DNA from: Erwinia amylovora
Lineage (GTDB): Bacteria; Pseudomonadota; Gammaproteobacteria; Enterobacterales; Enterobacteriaceae
Length of the DNA stretch: 64,000 nt
Direction: 5' to 3'
NCBI RefSeq assembly: GCF_017161565.1
Contig: NZ_CP066796.1
Location: forward strand, 1-64,000
A program made the position numbers and the translations under genes. How positions within the stretch are numbered: position 1 is the stretch's first letter; each line of letters opens with the position of its first letter. The notes beneath the pieces were generated by a model. It did not search any database and was not told the origin of the DNA. It saw only the letters and a program-made list of their open reading frames with translations. Below are positions 12,710 through 21,561 of the stretch, piece by piece.

Positions 12710-12815
12710 CTTCGGATGCACATCCTGTCTTAACCAATGTGGTGTATGTCAGGTATACAAAGCCTGCAGTAGACTGAAAGTGGTTTTCTGACATCCAGAC
12801 ATTTACAGAGGTAAT

Positions 12816-13177
12816 ATGATGAGTGGAGTAGAAAAAACGACAGCTTCGGCACCAGGGACTCCTCGTCCCGTGAAGAGTGAAAACGCACACCAAAACGGTT
12901 TAATCCGCACGTTAAGCCGGGCGGGAAACAGTTCAGAAACGAAAAAAAACCTTCAAAAAGGGGACTTAAGCGCTGAAGGAAGTGCAAAAAAAGAAGGAAG
13001 CGTGTCATCAGATAAAACGCCAGTCTGACGAAATCTGAAGTCAAAGATCTTACTTATTCAGGAAAAACGATTATCGTCGGCGTCTCTATTGCGCCGAAGA
13101 AAAAATTGCTTACCCCCGAAGACGCGGTGTCTTTCTGTAAGATGAGGGCGATCTCATGTCCGCTCCACTCTCCATAA
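12816..13177 (+). pseudogene. Small frameshifted gene of unknown function
   Basis: The first frame has a good ribosome site (AGAGG) and ATG codons at 12816 and 12819, and encodes 70 hydrophilic residues rich in Ser, Lys, Ala and Pro, stopping at 13028. A different frame, open from 13016 to a stop at 13175-13177, continues with protein-like sequence (LTKSEVKDLTYSGKTIIVGV, then SIAPKKKLLTPEDAVSFCK). Joining the two needs one frameshift near 13016-13028 and would give about 120 residues. I recognise no family. The Ser-rich, low-complexity start resembles secreted effectors, but that is only an impression. It could instead be an intact 70-residue gene. Confidence 0.4.
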
Positions 13178-13247
13178 ATCATCTGCATCGTCAGTACAGA
13201 ACACGTCCCGCCAGGGGCTGCCCTGCGCCCGTTCAGGGCGATATAAA

Positions 13248-13277
13248 GCAGAAAGGCCGCGATGGCGACCTTTCTGC
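13248..13277 (-). terminator. Terminator of the kgu operon
   Basis: Read leftward: GCAGAAAGG, 12-base loop, CCTTTCTGC, then TTTATAT. It has a perfect 9-bp stem about 50 bases beyond the ghrB/kguD stop, and the T-rich tail is on the operon's strand. Confidence 0.75.
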
Positions 13278-13327
13278 CAGGCGGGCAGTGCTGAATATGC
13301 ACCCAACAGCGGCGCCCGGTCGTGCCG

Positions 13328-14293
13328 TTAACGGGGATTCACGCAGTTCTTCTCAACCTTACCGTTCAGCGCGGCAATCAGATTGTCTACCGCATCCTTT
13401 GCCATGCCGTAGCGCGTTTCATGGGTGGCGGAACCAATATGCGGCAGCGCCACGACATTGCGCAGCGCCAGCAGCTCCGAGCTGACCGGCAGCGGCTCCT
13501 GCTCAAACACATCCAGCCCTGCAGCATGCAACGTGCCATCCTTTAGCGCGGCAATCAGCGCCTGCTCGTCGACCACCGGACCACGTCCGGCGTTGATCAG
13601 TACCGCGCTGCGCTTCATTTTTGCCAGCTGCTCACCACCAATCAAATGGTGAGTCTGTTCGGTTAGCGGCAGGCTGATGCACAGAAAATCCGATTCAGCC
13701 AGCAGCGTATCGAGGTTGCAGTAGCGGGCGTCAAAACGCCGTTCGGCTTCTTCATGACGCCTGCGGGCGTTGTAAAGGATTGGCATGCCGAAGCCGAGAT
13801 GAGCACGTTGTGCCAGTGCCAACCCGATACGCCCCATGCCGAGGATACCGAGCTTTTTATGGTGCACGTCAATGCCGAACCAGTCTGAAGGAATACTGCC
13901 GCGCCACTCGCCGGATTTGACGCGTTCAGCCAGTTCTACCACCCGCCGTGCGCTACTCAACACCAGCGCCATCATGGTATCGGCAACGGTTTCGGTCAGC
14001 ACCGTTGGCGTGTGCATCAGCAGCACGCCGCGATCGTTTAACGCAGCCAGGTCAAAATTGTCATAGCCGACGGAAATGCTTGATGCCACGCGCAGCTTCG
14101 GTGCCTGACGCAAAAAGTCCGCGTCAACTTTGCCGCCGGAACCGAGAATACCCTCTGCCTGGCGGAACGTTTCCGCATGTCTGGCGATATTATCCGGGGT
14201 TAACCCGCTGATTTCGGTTACATCGCAATGTACATCCAGCCGTTTACGCAGATCTTCGGGTAATGATTTATACAGCACCACGCAAGGTTTCAT
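13328..14293 (-). CDS. ghrB: 2-ketogluconate (glyoxylate/hydroxypyruvate) reductase GhrB/KguD
   Basis: D-2-hydroxyacid dehydrogenase of 321 residues, closely matching E. coli GhrB (YiaE). It has the nucleotide-binding motif GMGRIG at 152-157 and catalytic Arg237, Glu266 and His285 ([14 protein letters not shown]). GhrB reduces glyoxylate, hydroxypyruvate and 2-keto-D-gluconate. As last gene of a kguE-kguK-kguT operon it would serve as KguD, reducing 2-keto-6-phosphogluconate to 6-phosphogluconate. Which substrate dominates is inference from context. Confidence 0.9.
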   Translation of the reverse strand: MKPCVVLYKSLPEDLRKRLDVHCDVTEISGLTPDNIARHAETFRQAEGILGSGGKVDADFLRQAPKLRVASSISVGYDNFDLAALNDRGVLLMHTPTVLTETVADTMMALVLSSARRVVELAERVKSGEWRGSIPSDWFGIDVHHKKLGILGMGRIGLALAQRAHLGFGMPILYNARRRHEEAERRFDARYCNLDTLLAESDFLCISLPLTEQTHHLIGGEQLAKMKRSAVLINAGRGPVVDEQALIAALKDGTLHAAGLDVFEQEPLPVSSELLALRNVVALPHIGSATHETRYGMAKDAVDNLIAALNGKVEKNCVNPR

Positions 14294-14344
14294 GCGGATC
14301 TCCCTGTTAAGAAGTGAATAAGTCAGTGCGTAACTGTATTGCCC

Positions 14345-15631
14345 TCATTTTGGCGACAGCGCACCATGAGGTAGCGGCGGTGGCTGGTGATCTGTCGGTT
14401 TAACGATCATCGTCAGCCAGACCGCAATCAGCAGCGCTCCGCCCATAAAGATGTAGGATACTGACGGGCTGCCGGTCGCCCCGTTCAGATAACCCACTAC
14501 CCAGGATCCGAGGAAAGAACCCAGCGCGCCCATCGCGTTGATCAGCGCCATCGCGCCGCCGGCAACGTTACGCGGCAGCATTTCCGGGATAATGGCAAAG
14601 AACGGGCCATAGGGGGCATACATTGCTGCCCCGGCCACCGCCAGCAGCGCATAGGACAGCCAGAAATTGCCGGTGCCAACCAGATACGAGCCGATAAAGG
14701 CCAGCGCACCAATCAGCAGCAGCGGCCAGACAAATACTTTGCGGTTTTGTAACTTATCCGACGCCCATGAGACGACGATCATCGCCACGGTGGCCGCCAG
14801 GTAGGGGACTGAAGAGAGCCAGCCTGCCTCCACCATCCCCATCTGCGTGCCGTTGCGCAGAATGGATGGCAGCCACAGCACAAAGCCGTACACGCCGATA
14901 CTCCAGCAAAAATACTGCGTGCACAAAATAATCACGTTGCGCGATTTGAACGCTTCAACGTAATTGCGTACTGCCTTCAGATTTTTCTGCTCTCTCTCCA
15001 GCTCGGCCTGCAGCGCGGCTTTTTCGCCATCGCTCAGCCATTTTGCCTGCGCCGGTTTGTCCTGCACCAGGAGCCACCAGACGACTGCCCAGATCACCGC
15101 CGGGAAGCCCTCAATAATAAACATCTCGCGCCAGCCGAAGGCGTTGATCAGATAACCGGAGACCACCGACATCCACAGCACGGTGACCGGATTACCAAGC
15201 ATCAAAAAGGTATTGGCGCGTGATCGCTCTGATTTGACAAACCAGTTGCTGATATAAATCAGCATTGCGGGCATGACTGCGGCTTCAACCACGCCCAGCG
15301 TGAAGCGGATTGCCGCCAGCATCGGAATATTGCTCACCAGTCCGGTTAGCGTGGCGCAAATGCCCCACAAGATCAGGCACCAGAACACCAGCTTCTTAAC
15401 GCTGCGCCGCTCGGCGTAGATAGCACCGGGGATCTGAAAAAAGAAGTAGCCGAGAAAGAACAGCGCGCCCAGCAGGGACGCTACGCCTTTGGTTATCCCC
15501 AGATCTTCGTTGATCCCCGCAGCGGAGGCGAAGCTGAAATTGGCACGATCCAGGTACGCCAGGCTGTAGCTGATAAACACGATGGGCATGATATACCACC
15601 AGCGTTTTGGCGCGATTGTCTGATTGCTCAT
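14345..15631 (-). CDS. kguT: MFS transporter, probable 2-ketogluconate permease KguT
   Basis: Inner-membrane major facilitator of the anion:cation symporter type. About 12 membrane segments are visible, with the first-half signature near LGYFFFQIPGAIYAERRS and a cytoplasmic loop around 185-230. I start at the ATG at 15631 (MSNQTIAPKRWWY; GAGG upstream) rather than 8 codons earlier, giving 428 residues. It is placed between the kinase and the reductase genes of the kgu operon, as in Pseudomonas, so 2-ketogluconate is the most likely substrate. Sequence alone would also allow a related sugar acid. Confidence 0.8.
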   Translation of the reverse strand: MSNQTIAPKRWWYIMPIVFISYSLAYLDRANFSFASAAGINEDLGITKGVASLLGALFFLGYFFFQIPGAIYAERRSVKKLVFWCLILWGICATLTGLVSNIPMLAAIRFTLGVVEAAVMPAMLIYISNWFVKSERSRANTFLMLGNPVTVLWMSVVSGYLINAFGWREMFIIEGFPAVIWAVVWWLLVQDKPAQAKWLSDGEKAALQAELEREQKNLKAVRNYVEAFKSRNVIILCTQYFCWSIGVYGFVLWLPSILRNGTQMGMVEAGWLSSVPYLAATVAMIVVSWASDKLQNRKVFVWPLLLIGALAFIGSYLVGTGNFWLSYALLAVAGAAMYAPYGPFFAIIPEMLPRNVAGGAMALINAMGALGSFLGSWVVGYLNGATGSPSVSYIFMGGALLIAVWLTMIVKPTDHQPPPLPHGALSPK

Positions 15632-15709
15632 AGTTCTGATCCTCGGTGGCCGCATTCTCTTGTCGGGTAGGGCGATGCGGTTTTGTTATATTCCGGTCAG
15701 GGCAGTCGC

Positions 15710-16663
15710 TTAGAAATCACCCAGTTTGGTGCGCGTCGGTAATCCTTCGCTGTCGCCGATGGCCTGAATCGCCAGCGACCCGATTTTGTTGCCGCGCAGA
15801 ACCGCTGCGGGTAACGATTTTCCTTCCAGCAGTGCGCTGATCACGCCAACCGCAAAGCCGTCACCGGCTCCGACGGTATCAATGACGTTATCGGTTTTCA
15901 CCGCTGCCACCTGGCCATGGTCACCGTCAGCGGTTTTGTACCAGGCTCCATCGCAGCCGATCTTGATCACCACCGCTTTGGCGCCCATTGCCAGATAAAA
16001 ATCGGCGATAGCTTCCGGCTGGTGATAGCCGGTAAGGATTTTCCCTTCGTTAATGCCCGGCAGTACCCAGTCGGCATATTGCGCCAGATTATTCAGCTGC
16101 CTGACCATCTCCTGCTCGCTTGACCACAGCACCGGGCGCAGATTGGGATCGAAGGAGATGGTCTTACCCATCGCTTTCATTTCGCGTGCCGCATACAGCG
16201 ACAGGGCCAGCGAATAGTCGGAGATGGCCGCTGCCACGCCGCTAAGATGCAGATGACGCGCGCTGCCGAAATAGTCACGATCAAAATCTGCCGGCGACAG
16301 ATGGCTGGCGGCGGAGCCTTTACGGAAATACTCCACCAGCGGATCGGAACCATCATCGACTTTCGACTTGAGCTGAAATCCGGTGGGGTAACGTCTGTCC
16401 GGCGTCACGTGGCGGCGATCGACTCCTTCCTTGTCCAGCTGCTGGCAGGTAAAACGGCCAAAGGAGTCGTCACCAATGCGGCTAACCCAACCCACTTTCA
16501 GTCCCAGGCGCGCCAGGCCAATCGCCACATTCAGTTCTGCCCCCGCAATGCGTTTGGTAAAACGGGTCACCGTGGCGAGATCGCCTGCTTCAGCAGCGAC
16601 AAACATTGCCATCGCTTCACCGATGGTGACGGCATCCAGCGTGCCATTGGCATCAATAGTCAT
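15710..16663 (-). CDS. kguK: PfkB-family sugar kinase, probable 2-ketogluconokinase KguK
   Basis: Ribokinase/PfkB-fold kinase of 317 residues. The N-terminal PfkB signature region is about AGAELNVAIGLARLG (40-54). The C-terminal signature DTVGAGDGFAVG starts at 262 with the catalytic base Asp268. In this operon it would phosphorylate 2-ketogluconate to 2-keto-6-phosphogluconate for reduction by the adjacent reductase. It is also similar in design to 2-keto-3-deoxygluconate kinases, so the substrate rests on context. kguE ends 3 bases upstream of its start. Confidence 0.8.
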   Translation of the reverse strand: MTIDANGTLDAVTIGEAMAMFVAAEAGDLATVTRFTKRIAGAELNVAIGLARLGLKVGWVSRIGDDSFGRFTCQQLDKEGVDRRHVTPDRRYPTGFQLKSKVDDGSDPLVEYFRKGSAASHLSPADFDRDYFGSARHLHLSGVAAAISDYSLALSLYAAREMKAMGKTISFDPNLRPVLWSSEQEMVRQLNNLAQYADWVLPGINEGKILTGYHQPEAIADFYLAMGAKAVVIKIGCDGAWYKTADGDHGQVAAVKTDNVIDTVGAGDGFAVGVISALLEGKSLPAAVLRGNKIGSLAIQAIGDSEGLPTRTKLGDF

Positions 16664-16666
16664 GTC

Positions 16667-17416
16667 TTATACCTCGCGCAGCAGGTCAACGTAATGCCGG
16701 GTCGTCGCCACCAGGTCGCTGCCCTCCAGCGGAAACTCAATGGCGCGCGGCACGTCGCCCGGCAGTAACGCCAGCGTTTCACGCCACAAACTGTCGGCCT
16801 GATCGAGCGCCACAGCTCGCCAGCCGCTACCCTGCGGCGCAGCGGCTTTCACATGGATGTAGTCAACATGGCGGCTCAGAGATCCAGCCGCGTCGATCGG
16901 TCGATCGCCCACCCACAGCCAGTTAGCCATATCAAAAGTCATGCCGCTGATGATACGGCTCGCTTCATCGGCCTGGAAGAAGCGCTGAAAGGCAGTGAGT
17001 CTGCCGCAGTCGGTCTGATCGTTTTCCACCACCAGCTGTACCGTTTTCCCCGCCAGCCTGCTGCGCAGCTCGCCGCCGTCAAAACCCGGCTGAAAATGGC
17101 CCAGGGCATATTTCAGCATGCGCGCATTCAGCTGCTGCGCTTCAGCAAAGTGTAGATCCAGCCGTGGGTTAAGCGAGCCATCCGGCATAAACAGCGCTTC
17201 AGGTACCGAGTAAAACGCCACCAACTGCGCAGCAGCAATCGCCTGCGCCAGTTGTGGTAACTGCGTCAGCTGCTGTGGGGTAAACAGCTCACGGCGGATC
17301 TCAACGCCATCGGCCCCGGCGGCGGCAATAATCGGCAGCAGCGCCTGCTGGCCGCCCAGCGCCGCGACCTGCTGCTGACCGTAGGCAGCGGTGACGACAA
17401 TCACATCTCTCTTCAT
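16667..17416 (-). CDS. kguE: TIM-barrel sugar epimerase-like protein KguE
   Basis: The 249-residue protein has the xylose-isomerase/AP-endonuclease-2 barrel design. It starts MKRDVIVVTAAYGQQ and carries GADGVEIRRELF, LVVENDQ and MTFDMANWLW at strand ends where metal and substrate residues usually sit. It resembles KguE of Pseudomonas, whose exact role in 2-ketogluconate use is not settled. First gene of the leftward operon, with ribosome site GGAGG and a PtxS-type operator 32 bases upstream. Confidence 0.75.
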   Translation of the reverse strand: MKRDVIVVTAAYGQQQVAALGGQQALLPIIAAAGADGVEIRRELFTPQQLTQLPQLAQAIAAAQLVAFYSVPEALFMPDGSLNPRLDLHFAEAQQLNARMLKYALGHFQPGFDGGELRSRLAGKTVQLVVENDQTDCGRLTAFQRFFQADEASRIISGMTFDMANWLWVGDRPIDAAGSLSRHVDYIHVKAAAPQGSGWRAVALDQADSLWRETLALLPGDVPRAIEFPLEGSDLVATTRHYVDLLREV

Positions 17417-17447
17417 GGATCCTCCATTTGCATGTTAAAAATGTAGA

Positions 17448-17461
17448 TGGAACCGGTTCCA
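17448..17461 (-). promoter_or_regulatory. PtxS-type operator of the kgu operon
   Basis: Perfect 14-bp palindrome TGGAACCGGTTCCA. The published PtxS operator of Pseudomonas is TGAAACCGGTTTCA, so this differs at one symmetric position per half. Its place just upstream of kguE and the LacI-family regulator at 20336-21379 support repression relieved by 2-ketogluconate. Confidence 0.75.
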
Positions 17462-18010
17462 AAGGAAAGAGACAAAGATGTAACTTATGATGACGCCCCA
17501 GATACCGCTACGTTGAGCTGGGGATTTTTCTTAACGTGACAGGAGGCGAAAGTGGAGGATACCGGTCAAATGGCAAAACGTGTTCAAAGGCCTGCTTTTC
17601 ACGGATCTGTTATTTCATTGAAGCGGCATAATACGGAAAGCGTCGCTGACCCACAAAAAGATCGGCAGAATGGATGAAAAAGATCGGAAAACGATGTTAG
17701 CCAGTCATAACAAATCATTTTAATTTTGCTTGCGGGTGAGAATGCGGATTCAGAGAGATAACGGATCCTTTTCTGATGCATCCTTTCAGGGGCGGAGGGT
17801 GAATTTAGATTCGAACAGCGCGCCTCACGCGGCTGCGATGATGACGTTCCCATTCCGGGCGGCAGCCAGAATGCTATTGCTCACCAAAAATAAATCTTCA
17901 GTTAAAAGATTAGCGTTTTATGATAAATCATTCCGCCATTATTAATATAATGGCCAGCGATATATAATAAAATTATGTCTGCTGCTTGTTAGATAATAAT
18001 AAGGCTAAAA
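17462..18010. other. Intergenic DNA between kgu operon and the phosphatase gene
   Basis: About 550 bases with no convincing gene; an open frame at 17730-17945 lacks support. A possible weak rightward hairpin (CCCCAG at 17496 and CTGGGG at 17518, then ATTTTTC) is present. I looked for the HrpL box GGAACC-N15/16-CCAC before the phosphatase gene and found none on the coding strand; the only GGAACC is part of the PtxS palindrome. The last 130 bases are AT-rich. Confidence 0.45.
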
Positions 18011-19600
18011 ATGATTCCAAACTCCGCTCTGCCACCAATCCCCCCCCGTTCTGAAAAATATTTTGAGCTTGCATCTGTTAATCAATCATCAAGATCTCCG
18101 GTTCTCTCTCAGGTGGAGGTAGCAAAGAACACTTCCGAAAATTTAATGAAATCGCCAGCGTTGACATCAACGTCCGAGAGGGAGTTTTTAGAAAAAAGAC
18201 TGGAAGAAGTAAAAGAGGAGATGCGACCGGTTGCAAACGATCCCCGTTATTTTGCCCAAAATAATAATAAGATAAATCGTTTCAATGATGTATTAGCATT
18301 AAATGAAACCCGGGTAGGTGAAGATCTCAATGCTAATAAAATTAAGATCGGAGGTAAATACTGTGCTATTGCCGGTCAATACCCCCTGGAAGGGCAGTTA
18401 GTAAATTATTTCAAAATGATAGTAGCAGAAAAATGTGCGGGGATTGTTGTTTTAGCCTCGGAAGATGAAATCAAAGACCCGATGAATAAAATGCCGAACT
18501 ACTTTGGCATTGCAGGGGACTATAATGAAGGAGTTACCACTTCATCTGAAAAAATTGACACCCAACAACTACGCGATAATTCAACGATGCACATTTATGA
18601 GCTGGTTATAAAGGGTTGTGGCGACGATTACCCTGTTAAAGTGTTTCATGTTCTCAAATGGCCAGACCATGGGACTTTAAGCCCTGAGGCAATCCTGGAA
18701 GCTAATGGCCTTGTCAGGAAAATGCAAAATGAAGGGCTACCGTTTGTACACTGCCGTGCGGGGGTGGGACGCACCGGGGTGTTTATTGCTACTACAGCCC
18801 TGCAAAACGATATAAGCGTGCAAGAAATTGTTGAGGATATGCGTAGAAGCCGCAATGGGTCAATGGTTCAGAACAGTGAGCAGCTGGAGTGTTTCGTAAA
18901 AATTGCTCTATCACTAGGGCGAAATCTGATCACATCATTACCAACAGAAGAATCAGGAGCATTTGAACAGAAAGGAACGGGCAAGAGCGAAGAAGTACCC
19001 CCTCCACTACTTCCCCGTAGAGATGCGAAAGCACCTGCACCACTGGCTGAAGACCTGATCACTGAAAGAACAATTTCTGCTGGCCAGAAAAAAATCTTTA
19101 GGATCCGCAACCTCCCTTCACAGGACAATGTGGAAAGTAAAGTGCAAAGAATTTTCGATAACCGCACTCCCGTTCTTACTGTTTTGACAGCATTGAATGA
19201 ATTTAGCCCGGTACAGTTAAAAGAAAGTGCGGCTGGATTTTTCACCCAGGAACATGAATATCCATCAGGACTTAAGACCCGATCTGTGGAAACCGCAAAG
19301 ATCCAATTTGGGGAGTTAAAGGCTGTTGCTTATTCGATGAGCATTTCTGATGATAAGGTTAAAATCAATGTGCCAGTGGTTCATATTTACAACTGGCCTG
19401 TCACTGGCAGACCGAGTAAAAATGTTATCTATAATATTGTGGCTTATCTGATTAAACTTCGGAATAAAAGTGTGGATGCTTATCAAAATAAAGGAAGTAG
19501 AGCTGTTAAGGATCCTGATAAATTAGTGCCGATAATATGTCGCCCTGAAGGGGCACACCGTGCAGGATATTTTATTGATGCCTTTACAGCGCTGAGCTAG
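18011..19600 (+). CDS. Tandem YopH-like protein tyrosine phosphatase, probable secreted effector
   Basis: 529 residues with AAGG before the ATG. Residues 1-50 are rich in Ser, Pro and Asn with no acidic residue among the first 12, as in type III secretion signals. Domain 1 (about 80-305) has the phosphotyrosine-loop-like INRFNDV, the WPDHG loop with acid Asp219 and the P-loop HCRAGVGRTG with Cys248 and Arg254, so it should be active. A linker at 306-360 contains PPPLLPRR (330-337). Domain 2 (about 360-529) follows the YopH pattern (VPVVHIYNWP, then KGSRAV) but has Val464 where the acid Asp belongs. Its P-loop is ICRPEGAHRAG, with six instead of five residues between Cys510 and Arg517 and no preceding His. 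It is therefore probably a pseudophosphatase. PxxPxR motifs at 8-13 and 332-337 could bind SH3 domains. Base composition is AT-richer than flanking genes. Effector status and type III delivery are inference. Confidence 0.8.
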   Translation: MIPNSALPPIPPRSEKYFELASVNQSSRSPVLSQVEVAKNTSENLMKSPALTSTSEREFLEKRLEEVKEEMRPVANDPRYFAQNNNKINRFNDVLALNETRVGEDLNANKIKIGGKYCAIAGQYPLEGQLVNYFKMIVAEKCAGIVVLASEDEIKDPMNKMPNYFGIAGDYNEGVTTSSEKIDTQQLRDNSTMHIYELVIKGCGDDYPVKVFHVLKWPDHGTLSPEAILEANGLVRKMQNEGLPFVHCRAGVGRTGVFIATTALQNDISVQEIVEDMRRSRNGSMVQNSEQLECFVKIALSLGRNLITSLPTEESGAFEQKGTGKSEEVPPPLLPRRDAKAPAPLAEDLITERTISAGQKKIFRIRNLPSQDNVESKVQRIFDNRTPVLTVLTALNEFSPVQLKESAAGFFTQEHEYPSGLKTRSVETAKIQFGELKAVAYSMSISDDKVKINVPVVHIYNWPVTGRPSKNVIYNIVAYLIKLRNKSVDAYQNKGSRAVKDPDKLVPIICRPEGAHRAGYFIDAFTALS

Positions 19601-19636
19601 AGCAGGGTTATCTATCATGAGTTGATTTTAGCGGAT

Positions 19637-20048
19637 ATGCAGAAAATTACGCTGAAGATGGGTAATAAAATCAGCCAGGCAGATCTTTTCATTCTTATAC
19701 ATCCCGATTACGCGGAGTGATTGGTACCATTCAATATGGTGGGTGAAATACATCTGACCCGTCATAAAGCAGAACTTAACAGGGTTAATCATGCACATAA
19801 AACATTTACACATCTATATTAATGCTCATGTATTCAGAAGCCCGCAAGCTGCGGTGAAACTGGCGGAAAAATACAATACTGAAAAAAACTTGAACTTTGC
19901 TGGTAAGCTGTTGAGTGCAGTACAGGCACGTCCGGATTTGGTACTGGATATGGGGCCTCGTTTTAATCGTCTGGGTCATGATGATGCAAGTCATGCAAAA
20001 GCGTGTGAGAATCTTAAAAACAAGCTTGAAAGTGTAAAAATTGCTTGA
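19637..20048 (+). CDS. Possible small gene (85 residues, 19791-20048) and upstream coding remnant
   Basis: The frame 19791-20048 has CAGGG six bases before its ATG and encodes a basic protein (start MHIKHLHIYINAH) with a helix-like C-terminal half. I do not recognise it. Just upstream, 19637 onward reads as another short protein-like segment in another frame (MQKITLKMGNKISQADLF) broken by a TGA, so the stretch may be a decayed gene rather than a working one. Composition is as AT-rich as the phosphatase gene, suggesting they arrived together. Confidence 0.3.
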
Positions 20049-20335
20049 AAAATCAGCAAGCAACTGCGTGTGTCAATCCGCCCGGCAAACGCCCCGTGTA
20101 ACGGACTCTCAACGAAACACAGGCAACATCAGGATCATTCAGCAGAGATAAAGGCTGCATCGCAAAACCTGCAACTAACCGGGGAAGGTGAGTTTAATCG
20201 CCGTGTCATGCTCTGGTCGCGCTCAGATAGCGGCCAGTGCTAAACTTTGGGCCTCATTGAGCCGCTTTGTGAAAGAGCAAGCTCAATAACGATTCGGCCA
20301 CTGTCTTATCACGGCAGTGGCTGCTGTTGTTCTCT
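20049..20335. other. Region between accessory insert and ptxS, with hairpin
   Basis: No gene seen. A 7-bp stem (GCCACTG at 20296-20302, CAGTGGC at 20314-20320) lies 16 bases beyond the ptxS stop and may be its terminator, though the T-run is missing. Confidence 0.4.
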
Positions 20336-21379
20336 TTACTCAACTTCCTGCTCTCCGCGGCTCCCGGCGGTCGATCCCCGGACAATCAGTTCGCCGCTGA
20401 ATCGCTGTTCATCAATCGGGGCATCATCACCCTCAATGCGCCTCAAAACCTGTTCAAGGGCGGCGTAGCCCATCTGCCAGGTCGGCTGTTTCAGCGTGGT
20501 GATGCCTACGCCGGCCAGCTCGGCCCAGTCCAGCTCATCAAAGCCCAACAGGCCAATGTGCTGGCCCCAGTTGAGATCAAGACGGCGCAGCGCGCGGGCG
20601 ACCTGAAGCGTCAGTGCGCCGTTGACCACCATCACCGCGCAGGGGGCGGCGTGATGGCGCTGATGGAATTCGCGCAGCACCTGCTCCAGCCGCTGACTGT
20701 CACCCGATGCGATTTCAGCCAGCTCCGCAACCCGTTGTGGCTGCTGTGCCATGCACTGGCGGAAGCTGTTTGCGCGCTCCAGCCGGGTATTGACCAGGCC
20801 CAGCGGTTCGCTGATAAACAGCAGCGCCCGGTAGCCCCGTGCCAGCAGGTGTTCGGTCGCCAGCCACGCAGCAGCATGATTATCCAGACCGATAACGTCA
20901 CAATGAAAATCGGCAATTTTACGGTCGATCAATACCATCGGCAGCTGCGACTGCTGTAGCTGGCTCAGCGCCTCTTCGCGCATCCCCACCGCGTTAACCA
21001 CAATCCCCTCTACCTGGTAGCTGTTCAACAGATTGAGGTAATGCTGTTCCAGATCGATTTCATTATTGGTATTACACATCAGAAGGGTGAAGCCGTTGGC
21101 GCGGCAGGCGGCTTCAATACCGCTCAGCATATTGATTGAATAGGGATTGGTAATATCCGCGATAATCAGGCCGATTAAGCGTGTGCGCCCGCGTTTCAGG
21201 CCACGCGCCATCTGACTGGGGCGATAGTTAAGTTGGGTAATGGCGCGTTCAATGCGCGTTTTGAGATCGGTCGATAATGCGCTTAGTTCGCCGTTAAGAT
21301 AGCGGGAAACGCTGGTTTTTCCGGTATTGGCGGCTTTAGCAACATCGCTGATGGTGGCTTTGGCGGCTTTACGGTTCAT
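20336..21379 (-). CDS. ptxS: LacI-family repressor, probable PtxS of the kgu operon
   Basis: 347 residues starting at the ATG at 21379 (MNRKAAKATISDVAKAANTG; an in-frame codon 21 bases upstream is less likely). The N-terminal LacI helix-turn-helix is ISDVAKAANTGKTSVSRYLN, with the hinge region at MARGLKRGRTRLIGLI. The periplasmic-binding-like effector domain follows, with IVVNAVG and a C-terminal GELIVRGST as in PtxS. In Pseudomonas, PtxS represses kgu genes and its own gene and responds to 2-ketogluconate. Here it lies 2.9 kb from the operon, with the phosphatase insert between. Confidence 0.75.
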   Translation of the reverse strand: MNRKAAKATISDVAKAANTGKTSVSRYLNGELSALSTDLKTRIERAITQLNYRPSQMARGLKRGRTRLIGLIIADITNPYSINMLSGIEAACRANGFTLLMCNTNNEIDLEQHYLNLLNSYQVEGIVVNAVGMREEALSQLQQSQLPMVLIDRKIADFHCDVIGLDNHAAAWLATEHLLARGYRALLFISEPLGLVNTRLERANSFRQCMAQQPQRVAELAEIASGDSQRLEQVLREFHQRHHAAPCAVMVVNGALTLQVARALRRLDLNWGQHIGLLGFDELDWAELAGVGITTLKQPTWQMGYAALEQVLRRIEGDDAPIDEQRFSGELIVRGSTAGSRGEQEVE

Positions 21380-21428
21380 GGTGTTCCCCGGGGTTAACAA
21401 TAGATCGAGACTATCATAACTGCCGCAC

Positions 21429-21442
21429 CAAATCAGGTTTCA
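21429..21442 (-). promoter_or_regulatory. Possible PtxS autoregulatory site
   Basis: CAAATCAGGTTTCA, 10 of 14 matches to the PtxS consensus with one perfect half-site (GGTTTCA), 50 bases upstream of ptxS. Confidence 0.35.
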
Positions 21443-21561
21443 GCTTAAATGGTCAGGGCATCTGAAGGGCAGAGAGATATTCATTTCCGGTTGTTTGTCA
21501 TACCGTTAATGGCAACGGGGAAATGATAAAGCCCTGCCCTGCAAGGACGAAGCCGGTCGAA

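Noticed and set aside
17449..17471. GGAACC as part of a HrpL box for the phosphatase gene
   Set aside because: The required CCAC half at 15-16 bases is missing and the motif is the core of the PtxS palindrome, 560 bases from the gene.
17730..17945. 71-codon frame before the phosphatase gene as a chaperone gene
   Set aside because: Basic and Arg-rich start, no ribosome site, unlike the small acidic chaperones of type III effectors.
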